Below are positions 8,286-15,743 of a DNA stretch of 64,000 bases, one piece after another. Each line of letters begins with the position of its first letter. The stretch's first letter is position 1. The notes under the pieces were generated by a model. It did no database searches, was not told the origin of the DNA, and saw only the letters and a program-made list of their open reading frames with translations. The DNA is from an uncultured Ignavibacteriota bacterium. Lineage in GTDB: Bacteria > Bacteroidota > Ignavibacteria > Tepidaquicellales > Tepidaquicellaceae. The stretch spans positions 6,705 through 70,704 of the forward strand of contig CALGOI010000379.1 in the NCBI GenBank assembly GCA_937959065.1, read 5' to 3'. Both the position numbers and the translations under genes were made by a program.

Positions 8286-8404
8286 TCGCTCTGAAATCTG
8301 GTAAATTTCAACTGACACGAAAAGCAAGCTGTGGCACCTCGTCATTACGGGCGTGGGGCTGCGCTTATTACTTCGTGTCAGGGCTTACCAGAGCCTCAGA
8401 GCGA
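8286..8404. repeat. long interrupted hairpin (119 bases) inside the IS element
   Basis: Three consecutive perfectly paired segments fold one hairpin: TCGCTCTG (8286-8293) with 8397-8404, TCTGGTAA (8297-8304) with 8385-8392, and CTGACACGAA (8312-8321) with 8372-8381. Small internal loops separate them and a 50-base GC-rich loop closes the top. This is 26 base pairs in register, far beyond chance. It may be an RNA structure ahead of the lipoprotein gene or a DNA cruciform used by the element. Confidence 0.7.
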
Positions 8405-8480
8405 GTAGAAGTTGTTGGCTCTGCGCTCGTCCGTTTATAAACCCACCATTAGGAGCCGGTGGTGCACAATAATCAAGCGT

Positions 8481-9200
8481 ATGAAAAAGTGTAAATTACT
8501 TGCTTGGGCAATAACTGGCGTTGTTTTCACTTCTTGCTCAGTCGGAAGCCATGTAAGCAATGGGTCTCTTATTCAAAAGAGGAAGTACAACACCGGGTTC
8601 GCATCATTCAAATCACACACAGATCGTTCCGGTGAACTTAATCAAACCGCATCCATATCGGATGACTATTTTATTGATGCTGTTAGCGATGACAACTATG
8701 AGGTTGAGGTTCATGAGGTCATAGAATCTCCTTATTCAACTTACGTGGTGCCGGAGCAGAATCAGGAAGTTTCTCCTGAGCAGTCTTTCGAATTGCCCAT
8801 TGCTTCAAAAACGGAAGACGGCATTACAACTACCCTGATTCCACAGGAAAGACTAATGGCAAAGGAAGATGGTGGCGGCTCAGGAGCAATGCGAACTATT
8901 GGGTGGGTGTTAATCGGTCTTGGATTATTGATACTGCTCTTTCTAAGCATACTAATTGGAGCGCTACTTGCTTTGCTTGGTCTTATTTTCGTGTTGGCCG
9001 GAGGCGTTGGTGGTAATCAAAAGAAAGAAGATACTGGTGTTTTGCAAGAAGTGGTGTATTTGAAGAACGGCAGTATTATTCGTGGCACCATCATGGAGCA
9101 GGTTCCGGGAGTTTCTCTAAAAATTCAAACGGCAGACGGCAGTGTGTTCGTGTATAGCATGGATGAGGTTGAGAAGATAACCAAGGAGCCAAAGAAATGA
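8481..9200 (+). CDS. passenger lipoprotein with hydrophobic segment and C-terminal beta domain
   Basis: 239 aa from ATG 8481. The N-terminus is a lipoprotein signal: two Lys, a hydrophobic core and 'FTSC', with Cys as the probable lipidated residue. About residues 145-180 form a long Gly/Leu/Ile-rich membrane segment. The C-terminal 50 residues ('VVYLKNGSIIRGTI' and 'VFVYSMDEVEKI') resemble a small beta domain seen in many Bacteroidota envelope proteins. It looks like a host chromosomal gene picked up by the transposon. A frame extending to 8412 adds non-signal residues and is less likely. Confidence 0.7.
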   Translation: MKKCKLLAWAITGVVFTSCSVGSHVSNGSLIQKRKYNTGFASFKSHTDRSGELNQTASISDDYFIDAVSDDNYEVEVHEVIESPYSTYVVPEQNQEVSPEQSFELPIASKTEDGITTTLIPQERLMAKEDGGGSGAMRTIGWVLIGLGLLILLFLSILIGALLALLGLIFVLAGGVGGNQKKEDTGVLQEVVYLKNGSIIRGTIMEQVPGVSLKIQTADGSVFVYSMDEVEKITKEPKK

Positions 9201-9333
9201 TTTTAACCCTAAACTTTAATAAAAGCATCAGGACATTACAGTCAATCATGACCATACCTCATGACTTTTTGAAAATTTCTTGATGTTCTTCTTGATGCTA
9301 TCAAGAAGTTTCATAACTTTACCGCAAAGAAAA

Positions 9334-9378
9334 CGCCCTCACAAGTTTTGACGGACTCAACGAGGGCGGATTCTTTCA
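9334..9378 (+). terminator. possible terminator after the lipoprotein gene
   Basis: CGCCCTC (9334-9340) pairs with GAGGGCG (9362-9368) across a 21-base loop, followed by a weak T-containing stretch. The long loop and poor T run make this only a possible terminator. Confidence 0.35.
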
Positions 9379-9472
9379 GAAGCCTTGAGTGGTAAACCCC
9401 TTCCGTTGTAAGGAAGATCGGGTCAATACCACAAAGGGCCTTCTGTTGGCTAAGTTAACAAAAAGCAACAAC

Positions 9473-9925
9473 ATGGAACAGTCAGTAAAGGTTATTAAAC
9501 AAGAAATCGAAATCCATAAGGCAGAGATAAGGCGGCACAAGTCGGAAATAGAAAAGCTTGGGGCGGCACTTCAAATATTGGTTGGGAATGGTGGCTCCGC
9601 CACTCACTCTGCTGATAATGAAAAAAAAAAACCCCTACACTTTAACACCCTTACATTCGCACAGTTGATGCAACACATTTTTTCTGATGATGTAACAAAA
9701 ACAGGAAGGCAGTTATACGATGAGTTTTTGCTTATCACAGGAAAAACAAATTATAAGTATCCAGCATTTTCTGCCCGGCTTTCTGAGAGGGCGGTCGTTA
9801 AGCTAATCAGCAGACATGAAGAAAGCGATCGGCCGATTCATCAAAGGTATATCTATGGCCTTAAGGAATGGTTTAATAATGACGGATTGAAAGAGGAATA
9901 CAGAAAAAGAATAAAATTTGAATAA
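9473..9925 (+). CDS. passenger protein with N-terminal coiled coil
   Basis: 150 aa from ATG 9473. Residues 1-40 form a charged helix with repeated Ile-Glu-x-His-Lys-Ala/Ser spacing, then a Gly/Ser linker followed by a run of Lys from eight consecutive A bases near 9620. The C-terminal 90 residues are helical and end 'YRKRIKFE'. Not recognised. A frame from 9389 adds residues unlike the rest. The gene is convergent with the transposase. Confidence 0.6.
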   Translation: MEQSVKVIKQEIEIHKAEIRRHKSEIEKLGAALQILVGNGGSATHSADNEKKKPLHFNTLTFAQLMQHIFSDDVTKTGRQLYDEFLLITGKTNYKYPAFSARLSERAVVKLISRHEESDRPIHQRYIYGLKEWFNNDGLKEEYRKRIKFE

Positions 9926-9959
9926 TCGCCAATATGAGGCTTGTTCCTATTATAATTAA

Positions 9960-9986
9960 TAAAAGGGGCCGAAGCCCCTTTAAAAT
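9960..9986 (-). terminator. bidirectional-type terminator between passenger gene and transposase operon
   Basis: AAAGGGGC (9962-9969), CGAA loop, GCCCCTTT (9974-9981). On the minus strand it is followed by TTTTATTAATT, so it best serves transcripts coming from the transposase side. Confidence 0.6.
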
Positions 9987-10080
9987 ACCCTCTAACGGGG
10001 TTTCGCTGAAATAGTGCTGTCTCTTGTAAAGGCTGGCCTCATCTAACCAAATCCGCAAGAGTAAACCCGTTAGAACCAAG
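9987..10080. repeat. imperfect long-range inverted repeat between two terminators
   Basis: CTAACGGG (9992-9999) followed by GTTT pairs with AAACCCGTTAG (10063-10073), eleven pairs with one bulged G. An outer CCCTC/GAGGG pairing can extend it. It sits between the hairpins at 9962-9981 and 10081-10100, downstream of the transposase on the minus strand. It may be a small RNA or an element end structure; no coding frame fits. Confidence 0.4.
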
Positions 10081-10106
10081 AGGGGGAGTTCGCTCCCCCT
10101 TTTTCA
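10081..10106 (+). terminator. intrinsic terminator downstream of the passenger coiled-coil gene
   Basis: AGGGGGAG (10081-10088), TTCG loop, CTCCCCCT (10093-10100), then TTTTC on the plus strand. A textbook stem and U run for plus-strand transcription. Confidence 0.75.
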
Positions 10107-10127
10107 TGCACCAAAGATACGATAATC

Positions 10128-11042
10128 TTACTTCTGTATCAGATTCTCATACTTCAGCCGTCTGCCATCGCTTTGAAAGATTGCTTCTGCAAAGCGTTCT
10201 TCCTGAGTATCCTCTTTAGCGTTGTATCGGTAGTTGAACTCGTCCAAGTACCGAGATAGATGCTTGTCCGATACATGATGGTAGATTCCTATTATTCCCC
10301 GCTTCAATAATGAGAAGTAACCCTCAATAGTATTGGTATAGATCGAACCTCTCACGTATTCTTCTGCGGAATGATTCACTGAATGGTGTTGGTAGTAACC
10401 ATTCAGGTTCTTATACATTCCGTTTTCATCAGTTATTACCACAGCCCCAGGCTTCACGTTCTTTAGCATTACCGGAACCACGTCCTTGGCTTTTCCGCTT
10501 TCCACAGCCTTAGATCGCACTTTACCCTCTCGCTGAACAAGGCCAACAACAGGTGTCTTACTATGCGCGCCTTGTTTGCCAATGCGCTTGCTCTTATGCT
10601 TATTGCTCTGTTTGCCGCCCACGTAAGTCTCGTCAATCTCAACTACTCCTTCCAATGATTGCGGAAGCTTCTCTTTTAGCATTTCCCTTACCCGGTGAAG
10701 AACAAACCATGCCGACTTCTGAGTAATACCGAGATCACGGGCTAACTGGCAGGAACTAATACCCTTCTTGTGGCTCGTAATTAGGTAGATGGCAATAAAC
10801 CATTTACGAAGTGGTATTTTGGTGTTCTCGAATATGGTGCCCACTGTAACGCTGAACTTCTTGTGGCACTCCTTATTTGCGCATTTAAACCTCTTACCAT
10901 TCTCAATCTTATAGACTTTCTTGCTCTTGCAGTATGGGCAGTTGGCCTTACCGTTAACCCAACGAAGTTTAGCGAGATAGTCCCGGCAGGTTTGCTCATC
11001 CTTAAATGTCTCTGTTAGTTGTATAATGTTCTCGAACTCCAT
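10128..11042 (-). CDS. IS1595-family transposase (ISXO2-like)
   Basis: 304 aa, normal for the family. An N-terminal zinc ribbon (CPYC ... C ... C, about residues 34-60) is followed by a helix-turn-helix region and the ISXO2-like catalytic core: 'VEIDETYVGGK' with the first Asp, 'VITDENGMYK' with the second, and 'NTIEGYFSLLKRGI' with the final catalytic acid, ending 'YLDEFNYRYN'. All catalytic positions appear intact. It lies on the minus strand just downstream of a ribbon-helix-helix gene and near the right end of the element, so the insertion may still be mobile. Confidence 0.93.
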   Translation of the reverse strand: MEFENIIQLTETFKDEQTCRDYLAKLRWVNGKANCPYCKSKKVYKIENGKRFKCANKECHKKFSVTVGTIFENTKIPLRKWFIAIYLITSHKKGISSCQLARDLGITQKSAWFVLHRVREMLKEKLPQSLEGVVEIDETYVGGKQSNKHKSKRIGKQGAHSKTPVVGLVQREGKVRSKAVESGKAKDVVPVMLKNVKPGAVVITDENGMYKNLNGYYQHHSVNHSAEEYVRGSIYTNTIEGYFSLLKRGIIGIYHHVSDKHLSRYLDEFNYRYNAKEDTQEERFAEAIFQSDGRRLKYENLIQK

Positions 11043-11047
11043 TGTCT

Positions 11048-11182
11048 TTAGTTGTTGTCGGCTATCTTCTTTAATTGTATTCGGATATAATTACTAAGGC
11101 TCCGTTCGTCAGCATTGGCCAGCTTTTGCAACTTATCCTTTAGCTCCTTACTGACTCTTATTACTATCGTTTCTTCTTTCAT
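11048..11182 (-). CDS. small ribbon-helix-helix protein upstream of transposase
   Basis: 44 aa: an N-terminal strand 'ETIVIRVSKELKDKL' followed by helices ending 'LSNYIRIQLKKIAD'. This is the pattern of CopG/Arc-type ribbon-helix-helix DNA-binding proteins. Its stop is five bases before the transposase ATG, so the two are probably co-transcribed and it may repress transposase expression. The order RHH then transposase is seen; the regulatory role is inferred. Confidence 0.7.
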   Translation of the reverse strand: MKEETIVIRVSKELKDKLQKLANADERSLSNYIRIQLKKIADNN

Positions 11183-11280
11183 GGTCACTTGTTATACATT
11201 GTATAACGATGTAATACATAAAAGGTTGCCTTAATTGTTGGGTTTTTCACGGGGCGTGTCCCAAATGATATATAATCACC

Positions 11281-11288
11281 GAAAAAGG
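11281..11288 (+). repeat. target site duplication, right copy (GAAAAAGG)
   Basis: Second copy of the octamer at 8010-8017, immediately outside the right end of the IS1595-family element. Confidence 0.9.
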
Positions 11289-11845
11289 AGTGGGAACAAG
11301 TTATTACCGATGCTTTAGGGGTAGAACCTTTTGAAATACCGAGTAATTTGGTTAGTGCTCAAAATAGAGTAAGACTGTACTGGACTAACTTTCCGCTAAC
11401 ATTGCCGAAAGATAGGGGTATTAGTTTGGGTGATATTATTGAAAAGGATTTTGTTTTTACAAGCAAGGCGCAAATCATACTTAGTACGATGTATAAAGAG
11501 AATGCTAAGAGTATGTTTAAGCGAAATAAAAAAGGCTTACTTGCTTGCTCTAAACAATGCTCTGAATGCAAGTTTATAAAACCAAAAAGCAACACAGTAA
11601 GAACTGGAGGTTTGAAAAGCTACCAACGCCACGAATGGGATTCAGTTTGCAAATTACACCTTCGCAAATTAACACCTTTGGAATGTGAAAGATTACAGAC
11701 CTTACCTGATAATTATACGGCTTGCATAAGCAATACGAGACGATACCAAACAATAGGAAATGGTTGGACTGTAGAAGTTATTAAGCACATCTTTAATTGC
11801 CTGATAAGGCAAGCGAGGGGAGAAAAAACTGTTATTGCGGAATAA
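11289..11845 (+). pseudogene. C5 DNA cytosine methyltransferase, 3' part
   Basis: Continues the frame broken at 8017. It contains 'LVSAQNRVRLYWTNF', the QxRxR-type motif VIII region of C5 methyltransferases, a variable target-recognition stretch with several Cys, and 'LTPLECERLQTLPDNYT' plus 'RYQTIGNGWTVEVIKHI' (motifs IX and X). The gene end TAA (11843-11845) is followed by about 40 bases before the cassette's attC. As separate DNA it has no start of its own near the junction; an ATG-like start inside would give only a fragment. Confidence 0.88.
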
Positions 11846-11885
11846 CCGCAGTAACTTTGATTAAATGCACAGGTGTAGTGCTTGT

Positions 11886-11981
11886 GTATAACGGTTTGGC
11901 TAAAATGTAGTAGCCGACCAACGAGAATTTGAATTATTAACCTGATGCTGCAAAGGCTATTCATTTTAGCTTTTGTTGTAG
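11886..11981 (+). other. attC-like recombination site L3
   Basis: GTATAAC (11886-11892), GG, TTTGGCTAAAATG and TAGCC on the left; GGCTATTCATTTTAGC and GTTGTAG (11975-11981) on the right. The left arm is nearly identical to that of L1 (AACGGTTT, then TAAAATG), and the right arm as reverse complement reads AAC, GCTAAAATGAATAGCC. It ends the methyltransferase cassette. Confidence 0.8.
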
Positions 11982-12001
11982 CATCGTAAAGCGAACGGAT
12001 T

Positions 12002-12277
12002 ATGAACGAAAATGAAAGGATTGGAACATATTGTGAAAAATGTGGAGGGCCATTTTGTATTTGCGAAGAAACCGAAGAAATAAAAAGGCAGGCATTAATA
12101 GAAATGAAAGATGATTTTAAAAGACAAGCAAATATTTGGAGGGGCAAAGCGGAAGAAGTGAAAGAATCAAGCAGACATAGATACTACCAGGGCAAAGCAA
12201 TGGCTTATAAATACACCTACAATGCTTGCATGGAATTATTGTACGGAAAAGATTGGAGAAAAACGCAGGAGGGGTAG
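12002..12277 (+). CDS. cassette gene: small protein with Cys-rich N-terminus
   Basis: 91 aa. 'YCEKCGGPFCICEE' near the N-terminus supplies four Cys in CxxC/CxC arrangement, likely a zinc knuckle; the rest is a long charged helix with aromatic residues. Function unknown. Cassette bounds are GTTGTAGCA (11975-11983) and its exact reverse complement TGCTACAAC (12288-12296). The latter runs directly into the recombinase-associated repeat. Confidence 0.65.
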   Translation: MNENERIGTYCEKCGGPFCICEETEEIKRQALIEMKDDFKRQANIWRGKAEEVKESSRHRYYQGKAMAYKYTYNACMELLYGKDWRKTQEG

Positions 12278-12293
12278 TGAGCGTATGTGCTAC

Positions 12294-12352
12294 AACGATT
12301 GTATCAAAACACCCACACTGAAAATCAGAAAGTTATGAATGAATACACAAAT
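12294..12352 (+). repeat. left copy of the inverted repeat at the recombinase (attI-like)
   Basis: 46 bases (12294-12339) are identical to the reverse complement of 18780-18825, and a further 11 of 13 match. The repeat begins AACGATTGTATC, is not itself palindromic, and carries the recombinase start codon (GTTATGAATG). The last left-array cassette is joined to it exactly at AAC. A non-palindromic site adjoining both the recombinase gene and a cassette array is what an integron attI is. The name is by analogy. Confidence 0.8.
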
Positions 12353-13219
12353 CAATTCAGGCGATTTCTTTTGGGTAAAAGGTTGGCGCAATCGACAATG
12401 AACAGTTACCTAAGCCACTTAGATCACTACTTGCGTTGGTGTTATTCAGAGGGTGTGCCACCGGAAGATATGCCAACAGAGGCGTTGCTGGAATGGATGA
12501 GCCGACCCGGCTCACCAAGCACGGTAAGCCAACGAAGAACAACACTCGTTCACTTGTATGAATCGGTGCTTGGCCAAGGCTTTAAGACTCTGCCGTTGCC
12601 CTACCCGAAAAAGAATGTTAGATTGCCCCACCACTTAACACCTCAACAGGTGGCGCGAATCATTCAGTCAGTAACAAACACCAAGCAACGCCTGGTCTTG
12701 CAAATAATGTACGCTCTTGCGCTCCGGGTAGAGGAAGCGGTAAGAATAAAGAGGGAGGATATTTACGAAAACTACGACACCGAAACGGGAGAGATGTACT
12801 ATGAACTTAGGGTTGTTGGGAAAGGAAACAAGGAAAGGCGTATTCCAATTCCTGACCAAACGGTTGCAGCCATGTTTTCGCACATCAAATCCAAGCACAC
12901 AGAAAGCGGCTATTTGTTCAAAGGTCAGTTCAAAGGACATTACAGTTACGGAAGCATCCGAAATGTATTCAACCGGGCGAAGGAGAAAGCGGAAGTAACT
13001 ACGCCCGGAAGCACTCACCTACTCCGAAAGAGCAGAATAACCCACCTTGTAAATGCCCAATTGAACGACAGGACTATTATGCTAATGGTAGGCTGGAAGA
13101 ACCAAAAGACCATAGAACACTACCACCGTGCTAACACCTCATCAATGAGAAAAGCAGTATCAATGGTTGACGAATCACTATTGCTAATTGAGAAGACACA
13201 CCATAAACTTATAGCATGA
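12335..13219 (+). CDS. tyrosine recombinase adjoining the cassette arrays
   Basis: 294 aa from ATG 12335, inside the repeat. N-terminal SAM-like core-binding domain (about 1-90), then the catalytic domain with 'LALRVEEAVRI' (Arg I), 'GKGNKERRIPIP' (Lys), 'HLLRKSRITHL' (H-x-x-R), 'MLMVGWKN' (Trp at the His/Trp position) and 'HYHRA' with the Tyr nucleophile. All catalytic positions are present. The extra helix that marks IntI integrases between boxes I and II is not evident; it looks Xer/phage-type. The next gene overlaps by ATGA. Probable role: cassette movement or inversion between the repeats. Confidence 0.88.
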   Translation: MNEYTNQFRRFLLGKRLAQSTMNSYLSHLDHYLRWCYSEGVPPEDMPTEALLEWMSRPGSPSTVSQRRTTLVHLYESVLGQGFKTLPLPYPKKNVRLPHHLTPQQVARIIQSVTNTKQRLVLQIMYALALRVEEAVRIKREDIYENYDTETGEMYYELRVVGKGNKERRIPIPDQTVAAMFSHIKSKHTESGYLFKGQFKGHYSYGSIRNVFNRAKEKAEVTTPGSTHLLRKSRITHLVNAQLNDRTIMLMVGWKNQKTIEHYHRANTSSMRKAVSMVDESLLLIEKTHHKLIA

Positions 13220-13809
13220 TAATAGGTATATCAGGAAAGATTGGCTCTGGCAAGGACACCGTGGCCGGTATCATACAAGAACTAACCAATGACCGGTGGG
13301 AAGCAAAGAAGTATGCCGACAAGCTGAAGCAGGTGTGCCACATTGTTTGCGGAGGAGACATAAGAGATCAGTTTTCCCGGGAGGGCAAGGCCATTTACAT
13401 ATCCTCGTTTGGAATGACCATAGGCGAGATACAGCAGTTAGTGGGCACCAATGCCATGCGTGACAACTTTGACGAAAACGTGTGGGTTAAAGCATTGATG
13501 AATGATTATGTGCCAAGCAAGGGGGGAAATGTTCCCAACTGGATAATAACTGATGTGCGCTTTCCTAATGAAGCGGCCGTCATAAGGAAAAATGGCGGAT
13601 ACCTATTAAGGCTGGAAGGAGACCCTGTTGACGTTAGAAAGAACTCTGACAGGGACCTAAGTCATCCTTCTGAAACATCTCTTGATGATTACCGGTATTG
13701 GGACGGAATAATATACAATACCGGTAGCATGGACGATCTAAAGAGGTATGTCGAAAACTTTCTTGTTGATGTCGAGAATCGCTACGACATGAAGTTCAAT
13801 TGGTTATAG
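13216..13809 (+). CDS. deoxynucleoside monophosphate kinase
   Basis: 197 aa. P-loop 'GISGKIGSGKDTVAG' at the N-terminus matches phage T4 gp1-type dNMP kinases; further family features are 'WIITDVRFPNEA' (Walker B and DxRxxxE) and 'LRLEGDP'. It would phosphorylate dNMPs for phage DNA synthesis. Its ATG overlaps the recombinase stop, so the two share a transcript. Confidence 0.85.
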   Translation: MIIGISGKIGSGKDTVAGIIQELTNDRWEAKKYADKLKQVCHIVCGGDIRDQFSREGKAIYISSFGMTIGEIQQLVGTNAMRDNFDENVWVKALMNDYVPSKGGNVPNWIITDVRFPNEAAVIRKNGGYLLRLEGDPVDVRKNSDRDLSHPSETSLDDYRYWDGIIYNTGSMDDLKRYVENFLVDVENRYDMKFNWL

Positions 13810-13834
13810 CCTGGCTGTATCTCTTGTGGCAAGG

Positions 13835-13864
13835 CCCTCGTCATATATTGGCGGGGGTTTTTCG
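13835..13864 (+). terminator. intrinsic terminator after the dNMP kinase gene
   Basis: CCCTCGTC (13835-13842) pairs with GGCGGGGG (13850-13857) around ATATATT, followed by TTTTTTC. Two G-T pairs are included. It would end the recombinase-kinase transcript. Confidence 0.75.
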
Positions 13865-13890
13865 TAAATTGCCGTCTTAAAACACCGAAA

Positions 13891-14370
13891 ATGGATATGA
13901 AGATCCCGAAGGTTACATTGAACTCAGTGTTGAAGATGGTTGTAACACTACTTGTCACCCTTTCAGCGTTGGCCACGTCTTATATTGCACTGATAGAACC
14001 AAGAATAGTGGTGCTGATAGATGAGCGTATTGACTCTCAAAAGGCCCACAATGTTGCAAATGGCAACATGAAACTAAGCGAGAAACTATCTACGCTACTG
14101 AATGTGGAGCCCGACTTGGTGGCCAATGAGGTATCACAGATGTACTTCTGGTACAAACAGCGAGTTGTGATGGACGGGAAGCTGAACGATTTTGTCAACT
14201 TCTGGGATGAATGGGAATATGTTGGCGTATTAAAGAACAAGATAACCGGTAAGTTCAGGTACTTTCCTGGAGTGGGGTATGAGAACCATTACCGGGTGTA
14301 CATGTACAATGATGGATGGGCGTACTATCCTGAAGGAAACGATGACATTTACCAGTGGGTGTATCCCTGA
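13891..14370 (+). CDS. membrane-anchored hypothetical protein
   Basis: 159 aa. One transmembrane helix at about residues 12-33 (VLKMVVTLLVTLSALATSYIAL split by few polar residues), then a soluble domain rich in Trp and Tyr in its last 60 residues ('NHYRVYMYNDGWAYYP'). Possibly a phage envelope or lysis-associated protein; no family recognised. Confidence 0.65.
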   Translation: MDMKIPKVTLNSVLKMVVTLLVTLSALATSYIALIEPRIVVLIDERIDSQKAHNVANGNMKLSEKLSTLLNVEPDLVANEVSQMYFWYKQRVVMDGKLNDFVNFWDEWEYVGVLKNKITGKFRYFPGVGYENHYRVYMYNDGWAYYPEGNDDIYQWVYP

Positions 14371-14375
14371 CAAAT

Positions 14376-14567
14376 ATGAAAATACCAGACCATCATAGGG
14401 CGCATGTTGAAGAACTTAAGCGTATTATGATAGAGGATGATCAATACAGGGATGTTCCTTACGCAGAACTTTTTCTTCTGGTAAGTTTCTTTGGGGTGTG
14501 GCCGGAATACCGGGCAAAGAAAAGGGCCTCGTGGATAGTGGTGCCTTACGGAATATACCTTAACTAA
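14376..14567 (+). CDS. small hypothetical protein
   Basis: 63 aa from ATG 14376, five bases after the previous stop. An upstream in-frame extension lies inside the previous gene and is unlikely. Helical, with 'FFGVWPEYRAKKRASW' near the end. Its TAA shares bases with the next ATG. Confidence 0.6.
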   Translation: MKIPDHHRAHVEELKRIMIEDDQYRDVPYAELFLLVSFFGVWPEYRAKKRASWIVVPYGIYLN

Positions 14568-15097
14568 TGCTGAAGGGTCGGCCGTGTGAAGCTCCGGGAT
14601 GTTCAAACCCAAGATGGGGAGGAGGTTATTGTGCCCATCATCAAATGCTTAGGGAAGACAAAGCTCTGCCCACAGGGCTATCAGTGGGAAAACGTCAAAT
14701 GCGTTCGTTTAAGGGCTTAAGGCCCAAGAAAAGGCTAAATCCCATGTCATCTAAGCAGAAAGCCCAGGTGAAGGAGAAAAAGGCGGTGTATGAGCTTATG
14801 AAGTCAATTCGTAAAATGGTGTGTACAGGATGCGGGAGGATTAGCGATCCGGAATTACTTCAGCATAGCCACATAATACCCGTGTCTCGCTGGAAAGAGG
14901 GAGAGATAATTATAGAGAACATAACGTATCATTGTAGTGATCTGGCCAACGGCTGCCACTCAAGGTGGGAAACACACAATCCAAACCACACCAAGGGGAT
15001 GCTTGATTACGACAAGAACATGAAATACATATCAAGTGTGGATGTTGAATACTACCACTTGTTGATAAGTAAGCTTCCTTCTAATGAAACATTATAG
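14567..15097 (+). CDS. HNH-type endonuclease-like zinc protein
   Basis: 176 aa. N-terminal zinc knuckle 'CEAPGCSNP...YCAHH' (C, C, C, H), a basic linker 'LRPKKRLNPMS' like that of NinG/HNH phage proteins, then 'CTGCG', 'HSHIIPVSRW', an Asn-containing segment, and 'CSDLANGCHSRWE'. The His, Asn and second His/Cys positions of an HNH finger are present. It may be a phage recombination or packaging nuclease. It faces a minus-strand gene with a shared terminator. Confidence 0.65.
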   Translation: MLKGRPCEAPGCSNPRWGGGYCAHHQMLREDKALPTGLSVGKRQMRSFKGLRPKKRLNPMSSKQKAQVKEKKAVYELMKSIRKMVCTGCGRISDPELLQHSHIIPVSRWKEGEIIIENITYHCSDLANGCHSRWETHNPNHTKGMLDYDKNMKYISSVDVEYYHLLISKLPSNETL

Positions 15098-15158
15098 AGG
15101 GTTTGTGCGTAATTTGTAGTGTTGTTACTCCGGTCCTTCATGGGCAATGTCACAACAA

Positions 15159-15197
15159 ATAGAACCGGGGCGTGTGTTGCAACAACCCCGGTTCTTC
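15159..15197. terminator. bidirectional terminator between convergent genes
   Basis: AGAACCGGGG (15161-15170) pairs with CCCCGGTTCT (15186-15195), ten pairs, with T-rich flanks on both sides. It separates the plus-strand HNH gene from the minus-strand nuclease gene. Confidence 0.85.
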
Positions 15198-15199
15198 CT

Positions 15200-15724
15200 T
15201 TACACCCACGGGGCTTTGTTTCGAATAACGTTTTTCTTGTATTTACGGGATAAGGACCTGGCAATCCTCTTATACTGATCGGGAGTGGCTGGCCGCCTGT
15301 GTAGTTCCTGAGCTTCCCGGTGCAGGTCAACTATATGCTTGTCTGATTTATCATGGTAATCGTAATAGAGGATTCCCGCATATTCTGGAACTTCTTCAGG
15401 ATTAACCATCTCATAAGGCATTACATAGTAGAACTTGGATGGAACGTTGCCGTCCAAGTAGTGCCTTTCTGTGCCATCCATGACTACCGTGGTGCCGGTG
15501 CCGGATAAGTGAAGGTGCTTTTCTTTTTCGAAGTCCTTTTGAAAGTCGGCTACCGTGAGCTTTACTTCGAACTCATATATCATCTCAACTGATGAAAGTG
15601 AGATGAGGTCTGATTCCCAATTGAACAGGTAAACATTAGGACAGGCTACCTTGTGTTTTTTGCCTGAGAGGTAGTTGTAAGTCCCACGTATTACATCCGC
15701 TTCAGTAATCTTCCCTTGCGCCAT
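15200..15724 (-). CDS. PD-(D/E)XK-like nuclease (putative)
   Basis: 174 aa. After an N-terminal helix, 'NWESDLISLS' and 'YEFEVKLTVADFQKDF' supply an acidic residue and an E-x-K strand followed by a helix, the core of restriction-endonuclease-fold proteins such as MmcB-like repair nucleases. A conserved-looking second half ('YYVMPYEMV', 'AGILYYD') fits. Last of the minus-strand genes in this block. Confidence 0.6.
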   Translation of the reverse strand: MAQGKITEADVIRGTYNYLSGKKHKVACPNVYLFNWESDLISLSSVEMIYEFEVKLTVADFQKDFEKEKHLHLSGTGTTVVMDGTERHYLDGNVPSKFYYVMPYEMVNPEEVPEYAGILYYDYHDKSDKHIVDLHREAQELHRRPATPDQYKRIARSLSRKYKKNVIRNKAPWV

Positions 15725-15743
15725 ATTCGGCTAAAGATACGAA

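Larger units (their letters stand above)
8018..11280. mobile_element. IS1595-family element with passenger genes, inserted in the methyltransferase cassette
   Basis: 3,263 bp flanked by GAAAAAGG repeats. The ends form an imperfect inverted repeat: GGCAATCATATA... at 8018 and GGTGATTATATA... read inward from 11280, 17 of 24 positions identical, with a perfect TTGGGACA near the inner edge. It holds an IS1595-type transposase and a ribbon-helix-helix protein on the minus strand, and unrelated passengers: a 43-aa acidic protein, a lipoprotein and a predicted coiled-coil protein, plus a long hairpin. Carrying passengers is known for some members of this family. It is a mobile element inside a gene cassette inside a phage. 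Confidence 0.9.

Noticed and set aside
10081..10106. Terminator for the transposase operon
   Set aside because: Its T run lies on the plus strand; the hairpin at 9962-9981 suits the minus-strand operon better.
12335..13219. Classical IntI integrase
   Set aside because: Catalytic residues are present but the extra IntI segment is not evident; called a tyrosine recombinase only.
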